A stretch of 64,000 bases of DNA from assembly GCA_021029095.1 (NCBI GenBank), contig JAJOHG010000012.1, positions 434,001 to 498,000 on the forward strand, written 5' to 3'. Origin of the DNA: Phellopilus nigrolimitatus. Its lineage: Eukaryota > Basidiomycota > Agaricomycetes > Hymenochaetales > Hymenochaetaceae. This document shows, one piece after another, positions 13,261-24,584 of the stretch (position 1 is the first letter of the stretch; every line of letters begins with the position of its first letter). A program made the position numbers and the translations under genes. Below the pieces are notes generated by a model, which did not search any database, was not told the DNA's origin, and worked only from the letters and a program-made list of their open reading frames with translations.

Positions 13261-14150
13261 CATTGTGGCTAGAAGAAACGGCCAGTCGTATATTTGATTC
13301 TGCTCGTTTGGCGCTACATTAAAATACAGAAAAATAATGATAATTTACTTTATATTATGGTGCACTGATTTATAATTTTAGGGCCCCCAGGAGAAAGAAT
13401 ATATGGAGCTATAAAGGAACTACACCGATAAGACGCTTTCAACACCATTACAGACAAGATTTTAGATTTTTAGAAACTCGATCACTCACGCCAGAAAGCT
13501 CAGAATTCGCATAGTAGTAGATACATATACACTAGACATTAAATAAAACTTACATGCTGAGCACTGTGGTATTCGGCACTCAACAATTAAAATGTGCGTG
13601 ATTTCATGCCATTTCATTGAATTCAGGCTCAAAATAACCCTTTCTTGTTGAATTTTAATTCTTCCCCAGGTTTATAAATTCTGAAAGTTTGGGAAATACA
13701 TATTTACATGTAAATGAACCTTTTTCAGGTATTAGATTAGGAATTTAGAAGAAATGGGTGGTAGAGTATGTGTTTGAGCTGGACAAGGCAAGATTGCGAC
13801 ATAATTTGCACGCTGTTCATGCTCTCAACGGGTTGTTTTCGAGATAGCATATTTCCGCACTTTCCACAACTCATCGGACACCCATATAATTTTATATTAG
13901 TTGTATAATTCTATTTAAAAAAAGAACTACCTGAATCCGTCCACTCGATCAAACTGTAGAAAATAATTAGTGAAACTGCAAAAATAAGGTTTTACATGGG
14001 AAATGCATAATTGTATGCTTACTCTGGAAACATCCAGGGGGATCGGGCCCTTTTAAAATTTTGAGTATGTAGAAAACGTATATTGCTAAGCCCTCAAAAA
14101 AATTCAGGGGAGAAGGAGGCGTATTAGATGTTCTATAAATCAAACGATGT
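13261..14150. other. Transposon interior, AT-rich core
   Basis: About 0.9 kb of AT-rich sequence with no useful open reading frame on either strand. It differs sharply in base composition from both flanks. Confidence 0.6.
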
Positions 14151-14167
14151 GGGCCCGGAGGCTAGTG

Positions 14168-15290
14168 CATGAGCACCGCGCGGGAACTGCCGAAAGAGGC
14201 CGACGTCGTCCTGATGTCGCTTGCCGACGACAACAGCGACGTCCACGGCCTCAACAACACAGCAAAACCGTCAGGTAAGCACAAAAAAACTCTTCATCTA
14301 CTTGTAATGATGCTCTAACACCTTTTCTGGACCCTTTGGTGCAATCAGGACCGCGGCAGAGCCCATTAGCAACTTGTGTGGGCACGGCACGCATGGTCTC
14401 CGTCGCGCACGGCCTCCATCCTCTCGCGCCATCTCCCTTTCGCCCCGTCTCAATCTCGCATGGCCGGCATCTCTGTGCGCAGGCGCCTCGCACGTCCCTC
14501 TTTCCCCTTCAAATCCAGTAGATGACTTCCGCGCTGCCTCGGCACACCGAGAACGCACGGATGATGCCTCAACTTGCGTAACAATACTACTGGAAGCCCT
14601 GCCGCCTTTTCTTCTTGTCTCGCATATGAAAGGCTCCCTTTGATTCAACGTGCGTACCCTTTTTTTTCCCGCCTCGTTCTTCGTGCGCATGACGGCGCCG
14701 TGCAGGCCGCGTACTTGGTACCAGAGCAACACTCCAGGCCGCCTGCGACTCCAAAGCGCGCAGGCTCTCCATCGTCGAACACCACAAGAGATCAGGCGCG
14801 TCAAGCTTACTGTGCCAGAACAGAATCAGGGCGTCTCCCCCGTTGACCCAGACAACGCACCCGGAAAGCGCCCAGAGCTCGAGCCAGTCCCGTCCGGCGA
14901 CATTGTGAATCTGCCGACAGAACCAACAGCCGATGCGGCGCCAGAAACTGGTGGCAGCGCGAAGGTCAGGTTACAGGGTGAGGGTGACGAGGATGGGGAA
15001 GACGTGTCTATCGGCGAGGGTGGCGACGACGATGCGGACTCCGGCAACGACAAAGATGATGAGGATCCCACGCAATTAGAGGCATGTACCGTGGCGAGCG
15101 CCTGTTCGCGCCGACCAAGGGCTGGCGCTGCTGGCACGTCAAGGTCAACCAGATCCAGCGCCGCTTCTCCGTCGACTCCGTGTTCTCCGCATCCGCGCTC
15201 CCCGGGCTCGTCCTCGCGCACGGTCGCTGTGCCGAGCGGTTGGAAAGGAGTCCCGTCGCCGCTGTCGAACGAATCTCCACGCTAGCGTGG
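14168..15290 (+). other. Transposon interior, right coding-like block
   Basis: Starts MSTARELPKEADVVLMSLAD followed by a good donor (gtaagc) near 14,275. Farther on come an acidic stretch (GEGDEDGEDVSIGEGGDDDA, near 14,990) and, in another frame, GWRCWHVKVNQIQRRFSVDS (near 15,120) with G/C third positions. No single spliced frame joins them convincingly. These look like captured gene pieces or a decayed internal gene, not a transposase I can name. Confidence 0.35.
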
Positions 15291-15432
15291 TGGCAGCTTT
15301 GGCAACGGAGGCTTGTGCGCCGTAAACAGCGGCGACTCCGCTGGCCACGCAGGCTTCTGCGCGCGCGCGCACGTACAGCCAGCACGTCGCAGTGCGTGCG
15401 GTATTGCTCGTCCCGCGCACGGACTACCTTTC

Positions 15433-16047
15433 CCTTTCTTTTGCTTTCCCCCCATTCATTTTGCATCATAATTTATTTTTTCTTGTAATAATAGTGAATT
15501 GCAATATACAAATGGACACTAGGAAGCAAAAAAAGCCCGATACTGTAAATAGCGAGTGCAACAGCGGGCGACGGCGCGTAGTGAGCGGGCGATGATGCCG
15601 CGATGTAGTCCGTATCTGAGCGGCCCTTTTTTTTAATATAAATTTATTCTACTCTAAAATACACGTACGATGCAAAAGAAACGAAGGAAAACAGTGGAGA
15701 AATGAGTGAGATAGTCGTGCTCGTCGTGCGGCACGACGAGCACGACTGTGTCGGTGTCGCGCGCGGCGGTGGGAGCCGGCGGCGAGTGTTGATGGCAACG
15801 AGAAGCCGCGTGGATCACCGGCGCGGGCAGCGCCGGCGATCCGCGCGTGGTGGCGCGGCCATCGGCGATGGCGAATAGCCGGTCTCCGCCGGGCCCCTCA
15901 GGCAACGTCAGCTGTACTAAGTCCCCGAGAAAATAATGGCGGTTTTATTCGTAGTGTAGGTGGTAGGCGCTATACTATCTAACTAGAGGTGTGTGACCAT
16001 GGGTCACACACCTCTAGTTAGATAGGCGAAGGGTAGGGTCACAGGTG
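15433..16047 (-). repeat. Right terminal inverted repeat
   Basis: Inverted copy of 11591-12208, ending ...GGGTCACAGGTG immediately before the right target duplication. Confidence 0.93.
15975..16025. repeat. Right tip palindrome, 24-bp arms
   Basis: Mirror of the palindrome at 11613-11663, with the spacer read as ATG. Confidence 0.95.
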
Positions 16048-16055
16048 AGCTGTGA
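16048..16055. repeat. Right target-site duplication (8 bp)
   Basis: agctgtga, identical to 11583-11590. Removing the element and one copy rejoins ...gagacg AGCTGTGA cgtcaatt..., giving an intergenic space of about 300 bp between the two flanking start codons. Confidence 0.93.
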
Positions 16056-16173
16056 CGTCAATTAATTTTACCGGCCTTTTCTGATGCACCGCGCCCGCGT
16101 CATCCCGATCCCGGTTGGCTTTCGCGCGGCCTCCGCCGTGTCGTTTTCTCCGTCTATCATCCGAGCCACCACC

Positions 16174-17226
16174 ATGTCCAGCGTTGCTGTCCGCCGTTTC
16201 TTTGCCCAGACATCGCGTGCAGGCTGGCGAACGTCGGCGACGACCAGCGTGCGGAGGATGGGCGCGAGGCGCGGGATGGCCTCTGACGCCCGCGTCTCGG
16301 GCGAGACGTCCTCGAATGACACCGCATGGCTGGTCAGTATGGACAGCAATTTGGCACACATCTGGGCTGTCTGAACTGTATGAGCTAACTTTGACCTCGC
16401 TTACAGATCGGCTCGGGCACCGTGACGGTCCTAGGAGTACGTTTTTTCTATTCCTTTTCTCAACTATACTCTCCGATGCCAATTGTTTTCTCCACTGGCC
16501 GACTCTTATCATAAAAATAATCATAAATCTTGTTATACAGGCCGCCTATATTCTTTCGCCGCCCGCAAAAAAGCACGCGCACGCTGCCGCCAAGTCCTCG
16601 GCTGCACCTATCGAGGACGCTCTACCTCCGCCGGAGAAGCAGGAGGCTGCTGAACCTATGAAAGATGACGAAGGCACAGAGGTGAGCGGTGCAGATATCG
16701 GCGAGAGCGTCGAGAAGAGTGTCGTGCGTTCCATTTTAGTTGTTCTAAATACCACATAGCCTCTGCTAATACATATCCCCCTCCATCTTTATCAGGATGC
16801 GGACTCCCCAAAGGCCGCGAAGGCTGCAGAGGAGAATGGTGAGACACCTGCGTCCGAGCGTTTTAATGATGGCTCGCCTGGTCAGACGAGCGCCGTGCAT
16901 GATGAAGAGAAGCCCGAAGTGAGCGAAAAACCCAGTACGTCGCACAGCGGAACCCTGCAGGGTGAAGAAGACAGCGGGCCAACAAACCTGGGTGATGCAC
17001 GGCAACATGCTAAGGTAGGTAACTGGAATACCATGATTTATTTTCTCCTGTGTTTTTGTTACGACCGCAAAATTGTTCCTCGCTTATACGCAATCATACC
17101 TCGTTCTGTCGAATTGGTTTTCTTTTTATTCAAGATTTTCTTGTCCATTTCTAAGTACTGACGATATTTTAAACCTGCTGAAAACAGGACCAGAAAGTGC
17201 CAAAGCAGGTCGCAGACGAGAATTGA
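16174..17226 (+). CDS. Small mitochondrial single-span membrane protein, unknown role
   Basis: Five exons (16174-16332, 16407-16436, 16541-16723, 16796-17014, 17188-17226) give 209 residues in a continuous frame. The N-terminus, MSSVAVRRFFAQTSRAGWR, is rich in Arg/Ser/Ala and lacks acids, a typical mitochondrial presequence. A hydrophobic segment near residues 53-68 (WLIGSGTVTVLGVAAYILS) can span the inner membrane. The rest is a hydrophilic, Glu/Ala/Lys-rich tail. The start at 16174 has a good context (accaccATG); an in-frame ATG at 16084 is also possible. The transposon end lies 126 bp upstream. I know no assigned function. Confidence 0.72.
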
Positions 17227-17805
17227 GTGATACAACTGCTCAGAACCTCGTGTGGTGGCATATGAAGGCACCGGACAACACCTACATACAGTAATTCAGC
17301 CCCGACTTGGACTGTATTAAGCAGAAGCAGGGCTTGAATATGTTTTGTAGTCCAACTAGGATTTGCATGTCGACTCGATCTTATCCCCAAGTAGGCAAAC
17401 GATTGTGTGTCACCAAAGGCGGCCGTACAAATTTCAAGATGAAACCCCTTCTCGGGAGCCGATCTCGTGAAGTGAAGTTAGGTTCCGTGCCGATAGACGG
17501 CATCGTCGCTAAACTTGCCAGAAGGTATTCCCTGCTGCTTCTTAGCGCTATGCGTCATCGGCGGTGCTCGCTAGCATTCGCTTCGTTCGATGTATGCGCT
17601 CTGACACTAAGTTATAGAAGACATGAAACTTCCTGACACACATAAATAAATAAATGGAGGACGGCGGATGCATACCCCGTTTTCTTCTTCCCTGCTCCTG
17701 CCTCCGTGTATCCCGTCTACGACGCTTTCACTCTTTAATAACCGCACTCACTCACGCACACTCATTCGATTTGATAGTTAGCAGGCGAAGTCGCAAGACC
17801 TCGCT
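17227..17805. other. Intergenic region, promoter of the sugar transporter
   Basis: No gene seen. The right half should carry the promoter and leader of the downstream MFS gene. Confidence 0.45.
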
Positions 17806-20004
17806 ATGGGCGCTGGTGCAGTCGTGACTAGCAGCGACAAGGGTGGCTGGGCGGAATTAGCCAACCCTAATCGCAAATTCTACAATAACTGGAGGCGAGT
17901 GCACACTCCCTGCAAGCGGGGCAAGCATATTCATTGCATACAGACTTATTTGCCTCAATGCATGGATCTTCCTGTTGTACGTATTCACTACTTGTCTCTT
18001 AGAGTGCCGACATCTTGACCATTCTGTTTGTAAAGCCTCATCACGTCGTCAACCAATGGCTTCGATGGGAGTATGATGAACGGCCTCCAGTCGCTAACGC
18101 AGTGGCAAGAGGACTTCAACCATCCGACAGGCGGAATGCTCGGCCTCCTCAATGCCATTCAGGTATTTGTCACCCTAGCTATCCTTTTTCTGAATTCGCG
18201 CAGCGACTGAAGAAAGATTGAACACAGAACATTGGCGCTTTAGCAGCGCTCCCATTCGCTCCCTACCTATCTGACGGGATAGGACGACGCTTGACTATCC
18301 TGCTCGGCGCGATGATCATGTGGGGCGCGACGATTCTGCAGACTGCGTCGAACTCAGTAGGGATGTTCATCGGCGCTCGGTAGGCTATCCTTTCAATAAG
18401 CACATTTGGATGGAAGGCTGATTGTCTGTATACAGTTTCATCGTCGGTTTCGGAATGACGTTTGCTGCGAACGCAGCAGCCAATGCTGGTATCCGAAATT
18501 TCGTATCCGGCCTACCGCGCGCCGTTGACGTCGATGTACAACTCTATGTGGTATACAGGCTCTATTGCGTATGTTTTGAATAGCTCTTCTGCTTTTCCAT
18601 TCGACCAGTTCATATCTCGTTTGCAGGGCGGCTTGGACTACGTTTGGTTGCGTGGCGATCCCGACTTCTTGGGCGTGGCGTTTGCCATCGCTGGTGCAAG
18701 GCTTTCCTTCCGCGCTGCAGGTACTCTTGATCTGGTTCGGTCCGGAATCGCCGCGGTGGCTTGTCTCCAAGGGACGTGAGGCACAAGCATTGAAGACACT
18801 AGCCCACTATCATGCAGATGGTGACGAGTCAGCAAATTCCCTTCTTTCCACATTTATACGAGCGATTACAGCTTCCGCTCATCATGAAACGTGTTCAGAC
18901 GCGATCCGCTCGTCCTACACGAATTCGAGGAAATCAAGGCTGCGATCGAGACCGACCGCCAGGCCGTCAACAGCGCAGGGTGGTCGTCGCTCCTGCTGAA
19001 CCCCGGGAACCGGAAGCGTCTGCGCATCATTGTCGCGATCGCGTTCTTCTCGCAGTGGTCTGGCAACGGTCTCGTCTCGTTTTATCTTAGCAAGGTCTTC
19101 GAGACGATCGGCATCACCGACCCGACGATGCAGCTCCTTATCAACGGCCTCCTGCAGATCTGGAACCTCCTGATCTCGGTCTGCGCGGCGTTCCTCGTTG
19201 ACCGGCTCGGCAGGCGGTTCCTATTCGTTACATCGTGCGCGGGTATGCTCGTGTTCTTCACGATGCAGACGGTCTGTTCGGCGATGTTCGCGGAGCACGG
19301 TAGTGAGGCAGCTGCCCATGCGGTCATCGCAAGCATTTTCTTATTTTATGCGGCGTATGAGTGCGTTGGTTCAGGCCCTATTGTATTTCCTTGTGACAAG
19401 ATTTGATTCTTACTTTCTGTCCTTAGCATTGCGTTCACACCCTTGGTCGTGTCCTACACTGTCGAGATTCTGCCATACTCGATTCGTGCGAAAGGGTTTA
19501 CGGTCTTTAGTTTCACAGTCTCGCTGTCTCTCATTTTCAACCAATATGTCAATCCCGTCGCGCTCAGCGGTAAGCCTTCATATTGTCACAGCTACGATAC
19601 TGAACTGACTGGATACTAATCACAGGCTATGGGGTGGAAGTACTACGTTAGTCGTGTTTTTTCCCTCTGTCTCTGAACATAAGGAAGGCCTGCAGCTGAC
19701 TGTTCTTGACATCCAGATCGTGTACTGCGCCTGGCTCGGCTTCGAGCTCGTCTACTGCTTCCTTTTCATTGTGGAGACGAAGGGACTCACGCTCGAGGAG
19801 ACTGCCGCACTCTTCGATGGCAACGCCTCCGCGGGCGCACCCGTGCAAAGGAGCGGCGAGCAAGCTGGTTACGACTCGGTCACCTCCTATTCCATGGTCG
19901 ACCTAAGCGAGGCGGGGAAGCTTCCGGGCAGCTCGACGTGCTTGGCCTCCACTAATAACTCCAGTTCTACCCTCGTTCCGACGGATCATCTCGGCAAGGC
20001 CTAA
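17806..20004 (+). CDS. MFS sugar transporter (lactose permease/cellodextrin-like family)
   Basis: Proton-coupled sugar uptake in the plasma membrane is inferred from the family. After the N-terminus ANPNRKFYNNWR the frame passes through an intron with a GC donor (17895-17943). It continues with STNGFDGSMMNGLQS, GRRLTILLGAMIMWGA (conserved loop), FGPESPRWLVSKGR, FFSQWSGNGLVSFYL, LVDRLGRRFLFV, and the C-terminal VETKGLTLEETAALFDG, all signatures of the PF00083 sugar porter family. Roughly 540 residues with 12 expected helices. There is a one-base frame break near 18,475-18,482: ...FAANAA continues into PMLVSEISYPAYRAP only if one base is dropped. It is either a disabled allele or a sequence error; the rest is intact. 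Confidence 0.85.
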
Positions 20005-20314
20005 ACATGCATGCGAGTGACCTAACGGACTACATGCGAAGTTTTAGATGTAATATACGAACTTATAGTATGGACTCACATAGACTTGTTTTCTGATGTT
20101 TGGTAGCTTACATATCTTTAGATTTGTGAAAAATAATCGCGTGCAATCTGGTATGTACTCACACGACCGCTCTATTTTGGCAGTCTACTTCCCGCGTTCA
20201 TAACAATATGAGACTTGGCATCCACTGCAACCTAGCCCGTGTCTGCAACCCCAGGACGCGTCTCGACAAAAACTTGCCAGCAATGACTCTTCTCAGAATT
20301 CTCGCGTATGGTCT
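20005..20314. other. Spacer between transporter and protease genes
   Basis: Short AT-rich intergenic region with no gene. An upstream ATG at 20,282 runs into a stop after about 20 codons in the unspliced sequence. Confidence 0.45.
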
Positions 20315-22893
20315 ATGTATTGCGTTTTTTCGCTGGCTGCTCTAGGCTCGTTAAAAGTCCGAACTGCCAAGCTCAAAGAGCTCGTTGAACATCCTCGAGG
20401 ATGGGTGAAAGGAGATCCCGCTCCCGCGGATCACATCCTCGAGCTTCGTATCGCGCTCCCTCAACCAAACTTCCATGTTCTGGAGCAGCATCTTTATGAA
20501 GTCAGTGACCCCAATCACGAGAGATACGGAAAACACTTGGCAAAGCAAGAGGTTGAAGACATTATTGCCCCTCGGCCGGAGAGCGTCGAGCTGGTTGATG
20601 AGTGGCTGATTTCTCATGGACTAAATATTGACGACTTTGTTCGATCCCCTGCTCGGGACTGGGTTACAGTGCAAGTTCCAGTCGCTGTAGCCGAGGCAAT
20701 GTTGGCGACTGTGAGTTTTATTGTATATCGAAAGCGGAATAAAAAGAACTTCAATTCACTATTGTAAAAGAAATATCATGTTTGGATCCACGAGGAGAGC
20801 GGAGAATCGAGCATTCGAACCTTAGCTTATAGCGTTCCCGAGTTCATTCACGACCATGTAGAGTTGATTCAACCGACGACGATGTTTGCCCGTATGAAGA
20901 AGCAGAAAACGACATTCCGTTGGTCGAGTCATCAGGAGATGCTATTGCCATCGAACGGAAGCAGGATTACTTTGCCAAACGGTGTTTCTGTTGACGCAAG
21001 CTGTAATACGACAGTGACGATTACCTGTCTGAAGGAACTTTACAACGCTGTTGGCTTCAACGCATCTGCGACCATAGGCAATCAGATTGGCATCACAGGA
21101 TACCTCGGCCAGTTCGCAAACATTGCGGACTTGCAACTCTTTTATGCAGATCAAAGGCCTGACGCCTTAAATTCCTCATTTAAATTAGTTTCTGTGAACG
21201 GTGAGTTAATCTGGCTCCTAAAAGTCTTGTATATTTTTCTGATTAAAACAAGGTGGACAGAACCCACAAAACGTATCCGAGGCTGGTGACGAAGCCGATT
21301 TGGATGTGCAGTTCGCCTTTGGACTTACATTTCCGACTCCTTCCACATTTTTCTCGACAGCGGGCTCGCCGCCATTTATACCTGATCTACGTACGCCAAC
21401 GAACACCAATGAGCCTTATACAATTGTCCGTGCATGTAGCTAATTTGTATGACCGAGACTCATCGCGTGATTTTTACAGTGGCTTGACTTCATTCTCTCG
21501 CAGGATAATCCGCCTCAGACTATCTCCACAAGCTACAGCGACGATGAGCAGACAGGCGAGTTGTTCTGTAAATTCACTTTTGCGGGTTTCTTGACGAGTT
21601 CATTTAGTGCCTAAAAACTTTGCTCAGCGTGTATGTAACGGATTTGCTCAGCTAGGTAGGCATGCAGATTAATTCTGTTTTACCACGCATTTTGACTGCC
21701 ACAGGTGCCCGCGGGGTCTCCTTAATGTTCGGCTCTGGAGACGGGGGAGTTGGAGATGGCAATCCCGACCCTGCAACTCAGCAGTGCTTTACGAACTGAC
21801 TGGCCGTAACGTCACTAGGTTCCTCCCTGGCTTTCCTGCGAGCTGCCCATTGTATGTGATCCGCGGACTCCAGCTGAAAGTGTAATGTAAAGCTCGGCTT
21901 TGGTGCACTAGTGTCACAACGGTCGGGGGAACCATCTTTATCCCTGAAGTTGCAGTCTCCTTCTCTGGGGGTGGGTTCAGTGACATCGTAAGTGGCTTAA
22001 TTTGTCCACGCTGATATACCCATGACTCTCGAATAGTTCGCTCGTCCCTCCTATCAAGATGCAGTTGTTCAGACGTACCTGAACGCACTTCCGAATGGGA
22101 CTTTTGCAGGTCTTTTTAACCCGTAAGGCTTTCCCACCGGCTTCCATATCCGCTTTTCTGATTCAGTCTGTGTATTTAGCAACGGGAGGGTAGTGTACTC
22201 GCCGATAACACGCCTCGTACTCGATCTGACTCATTCGTAACTTTGCAGGCCATTCCAGATGTGTCTGCTCTCGCGGATAATTTTAAGATCTTCTTGCAGG
22301 GAAGCCCAGTGCTCATCGGCGGGACGTCCGCGTCGTCGCCGACGTTTGCTGGGCTTGTCAGTCTGCTGAACGATGCTAGGCTGTCTAATGGCCTAGCTCC
22401 ACTGGGTTTCTTGAACCCTTTCATCTACTCTAAGGGCCAGTCGGCGTTCAACGACATTACTGTTGGAAATAATCCAGGGTGTGGCACACCAGGTAATATT
22501 GCACTATTCACTTCGCATATTCATTTCAAAGGAAGAAGGGAAGCGTTACTTCCGCTCTCCTAGTCCTGGCGGTGGGCCCTGCCGGCAACGACCTCTTCTC
22601 TTCCGGAGTGAAGCGATGGTTCCTGAGGGAGAATTTTGGAAGCTGTGCGGTTTCCCATCTCTTCCTTTTTTAATAATTGCTCCACCTCCGAGAAGGTGTT
22701 TCAAACGTTGATTTATTGCTTATTGCTTCTTTTCTTCTGCTCAGGCTTCAACACCTCCAAAGGCTGGGATCCTGGTCGGTACTTCCCCTCTTTATGGGCT
22801 TGTGTTCAAGCCTCATTGAAACTTTTAATCCACGTAGTGACCGGCTTTGGAACGCCAGACTTCGGCAAATTGAAGGACCTTGTTTTGCAGTGA
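20315..22893 (+). CDS. Sedolisin (S53 serine-carboxyl peptidase, tripeptidyl-peptidase type)
   Basis: Secreted acid protease. The pro-domain shows HVLEQHLYEVSDPNHERYGK and WVTVQVPVAVAEAMLAT. The catalytic domain shows the Glu/Asp pair in DEADLDVQFAFGL (near 21,300), the oxyanion region SSGDGG-like FGSGDGGVGDGNPD (near 21,740) and the nucleophile SGTSAS-like GGTSASSPTFAGL (near 22,330), then GWDPVTGFGTPDFGKL at the end. About ten introns join in frame, one with a GC donor (21556-21607). At 21,797-21,806 the conserved CFTNDGRNVTRF region reads with two extra T residues, giving a stop (TGA), so the frame is broken once. The N-terminal signal peptide is weak or mis-modelled. Confidence 0.85.
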
Positions 22894-23615
22894 CACAAAC
22901 AATTTTTGACTTAAAGATCAGGTGCAGTTGTGTTAGCGTGTGTATATGTATGTGCAATGTCTCCTTACAACGAAGACATTCAGGCTTCGCATTCGCTGAA
23001 GTAGATAAGAGTAGGAAAGAATTAGGACAAACCGTGTGTTCAAAAGCTAACTCTTTCCTCGAGAACTGAAAAGTAAAGCGTTGCGAGAATAATCGCCACA
23101 GTTCTCATTATCAGTACTTCGTTTGAGAGAATGAAAGGCTCCCTAAATTCGTCTCAAAATGCCAAAAACAATTGACATTTTAAATGTTCGATTCATTGAA
23201 GCAAATCGACTGGTACTCAGCTGATTTCTGACAAGTTTGCGCGCTCAACAGGTTCTCTTCAGCGAACCACAGACCAAGTATCGCTCGATTCATATTAATA
23301 CCCTTCGGATACGAAATTCAAGAGTACACAAAGTACATTGTCTTAGCAAAAGTACCTCCTCACCCTCTTCTTGAAGCGCTCCGTGACCTGGAATTTCAAG
23401 GATCTCCGTAAGCATAAATAATTAAGTAAAGAGAAGGACACGGCACTCTACACTTAGCATCTCATTTGTGGACGAGAGTCATCTGTAGTTCTTGGCCGGA
23501 AATAACTGCGGTATCGAAGGCTCAGATTCAGAACGCGATCTCGTTAATGGTGGCGTGCACTTCCTTTTTCGTTTGCGACTCGATTTTCTGAGCCGGCTAG
23601 CGACCCGGACTCGCT
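22894..23615. other. Intergenic region
   Basis: AT-rich, no gene seen. The last 100 bases are probably the COX20 promoter. Confidence 0.45.
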
Positions 23616-24331
23616 ATGGCATCCACCACTGAGCCGCCTTCACCCTCACCACAAGGTGCTGACGATATCAAGCCAATCGTCGCGGAGCAGCCGCGCTCGA
23701 CTGGAAACAGATGGACGGACTTTAAGCTTGCAGCACGGGTAAGCCAAGCCAGCCTCGACAGCGTTGAAATCTTGCGTTGCGTTGGATGTGTCTGACGCGC
23801 TTTCCATTGTAACTCTGCGCATTTCAATGCTCGACACCGACATCGACACGACGCCAACACCGCGCGCTGCACGCGTAACGCGAAAGGTAGAGAATCTCGC
23901 TCAAAGATGACCTGAAGCACATCGGCGAAGTTCCCTGCGCGCGCAGCAGTCTCCTCATGGGTATCGGCGCAGGCGCAGGCATTGGTGTTGTGCGCGGATT
24001 CAATTCCAGTCAGTATATCGTGTATTTGAGACTAAATATATATGCTTCATTCTAATATACGTTATGTATCATCCCCAGAACCGTTCGTAGCGGCGAATTG
24101 GGCCATGGGGACGTTCCTCCTCGTGTCAGTCGGCGCATGGTGCGTTCTTTGTCCTCCTCTCGATTGTTCCTCCCTACAAATAGTTGATGTCGATGCAGGA
24201 ACGTGTGCCGTTCGTCCATTCAGCGCGAACGCGAGCAGGTGCGCGTAGTGGTCGAGCAGATGGCCCAGCGGAAGATGCGGCGTGCTGACCAGGACGGTAA
24301 AGTAGACGGAGACCAAGCTGGAAAATCATGA
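23616..24331 (+). CDS. COX20: Cytochrome c oxidase assembly protein COX20
   Basis: Chaperone of the mitochondrial inner membrane that helps Cox2 mature. Exons 23616-23738, 23891-24008, 24079-24139 and 24199-24331 give 144 residues. The central region, DDLKHIGEVPCARSSLLMGI, is followed by a glycine-rich membrane segment (GAGAGIGVVRGF). A second segment, FVAANWAMGTFLLVSVGAW, then leads into NVCRSSIQRERE and a basic tail. This order (short N-tail, IGEVPC, glycine-rich helix, AANWA helix, C-terminal RE-rich tail) matches the COX20 family. All splice sites are canonical. Confidence 0.9.
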
Positions 24332-24584
24332 GACGACCTTGATTTTCGGCAACGTCAAAGGTGGCTTGGACACAAGCAAATATGTTAATGTGTGGGATGG
24401 AAGCAATCGCAAGTCGATGGAAAGAAGATGGTGGAGATTGTATGCAGCAGTTGGGAATCCTCCCAATAATCTAGCCAACGCCCATTTAGTGATATGGACT
24501 ACTCCAAACGTCTTTGTCCCAGCTCTCAATGAGTTTGGGATCATTCTACACAAAGCATAAGCCAATAGTCACTGCCCGAATATT

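Larger units (their letters stand above)
11591..16047. mobile_element. Long-TIR DNA transposon, probably non-autonomous
   Basis: A 4,457-bp class II element. Its ends are inverted copies of about 615 bp starting CACCTGTGACCC, and it is bounded by a perfect 8-bp duplication AGCTGTGA. Eight-base duplications are typical of hAT, P and Kyakuja/Dileera/Zisupton transposons. The terminal bases do not give a clear hAT signature, and such long repeats also recall Mutator-like elements (usually 9-11 bp duplications), so the superfamily is left open. The 3.2-kb interior has no reading frame long enough for a transposase. It consists of GC-rich patches with coding-like composition around an AT-rich core. 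It was inserted into the short intergenic region between two divergent genes. Confidence 0.92.
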
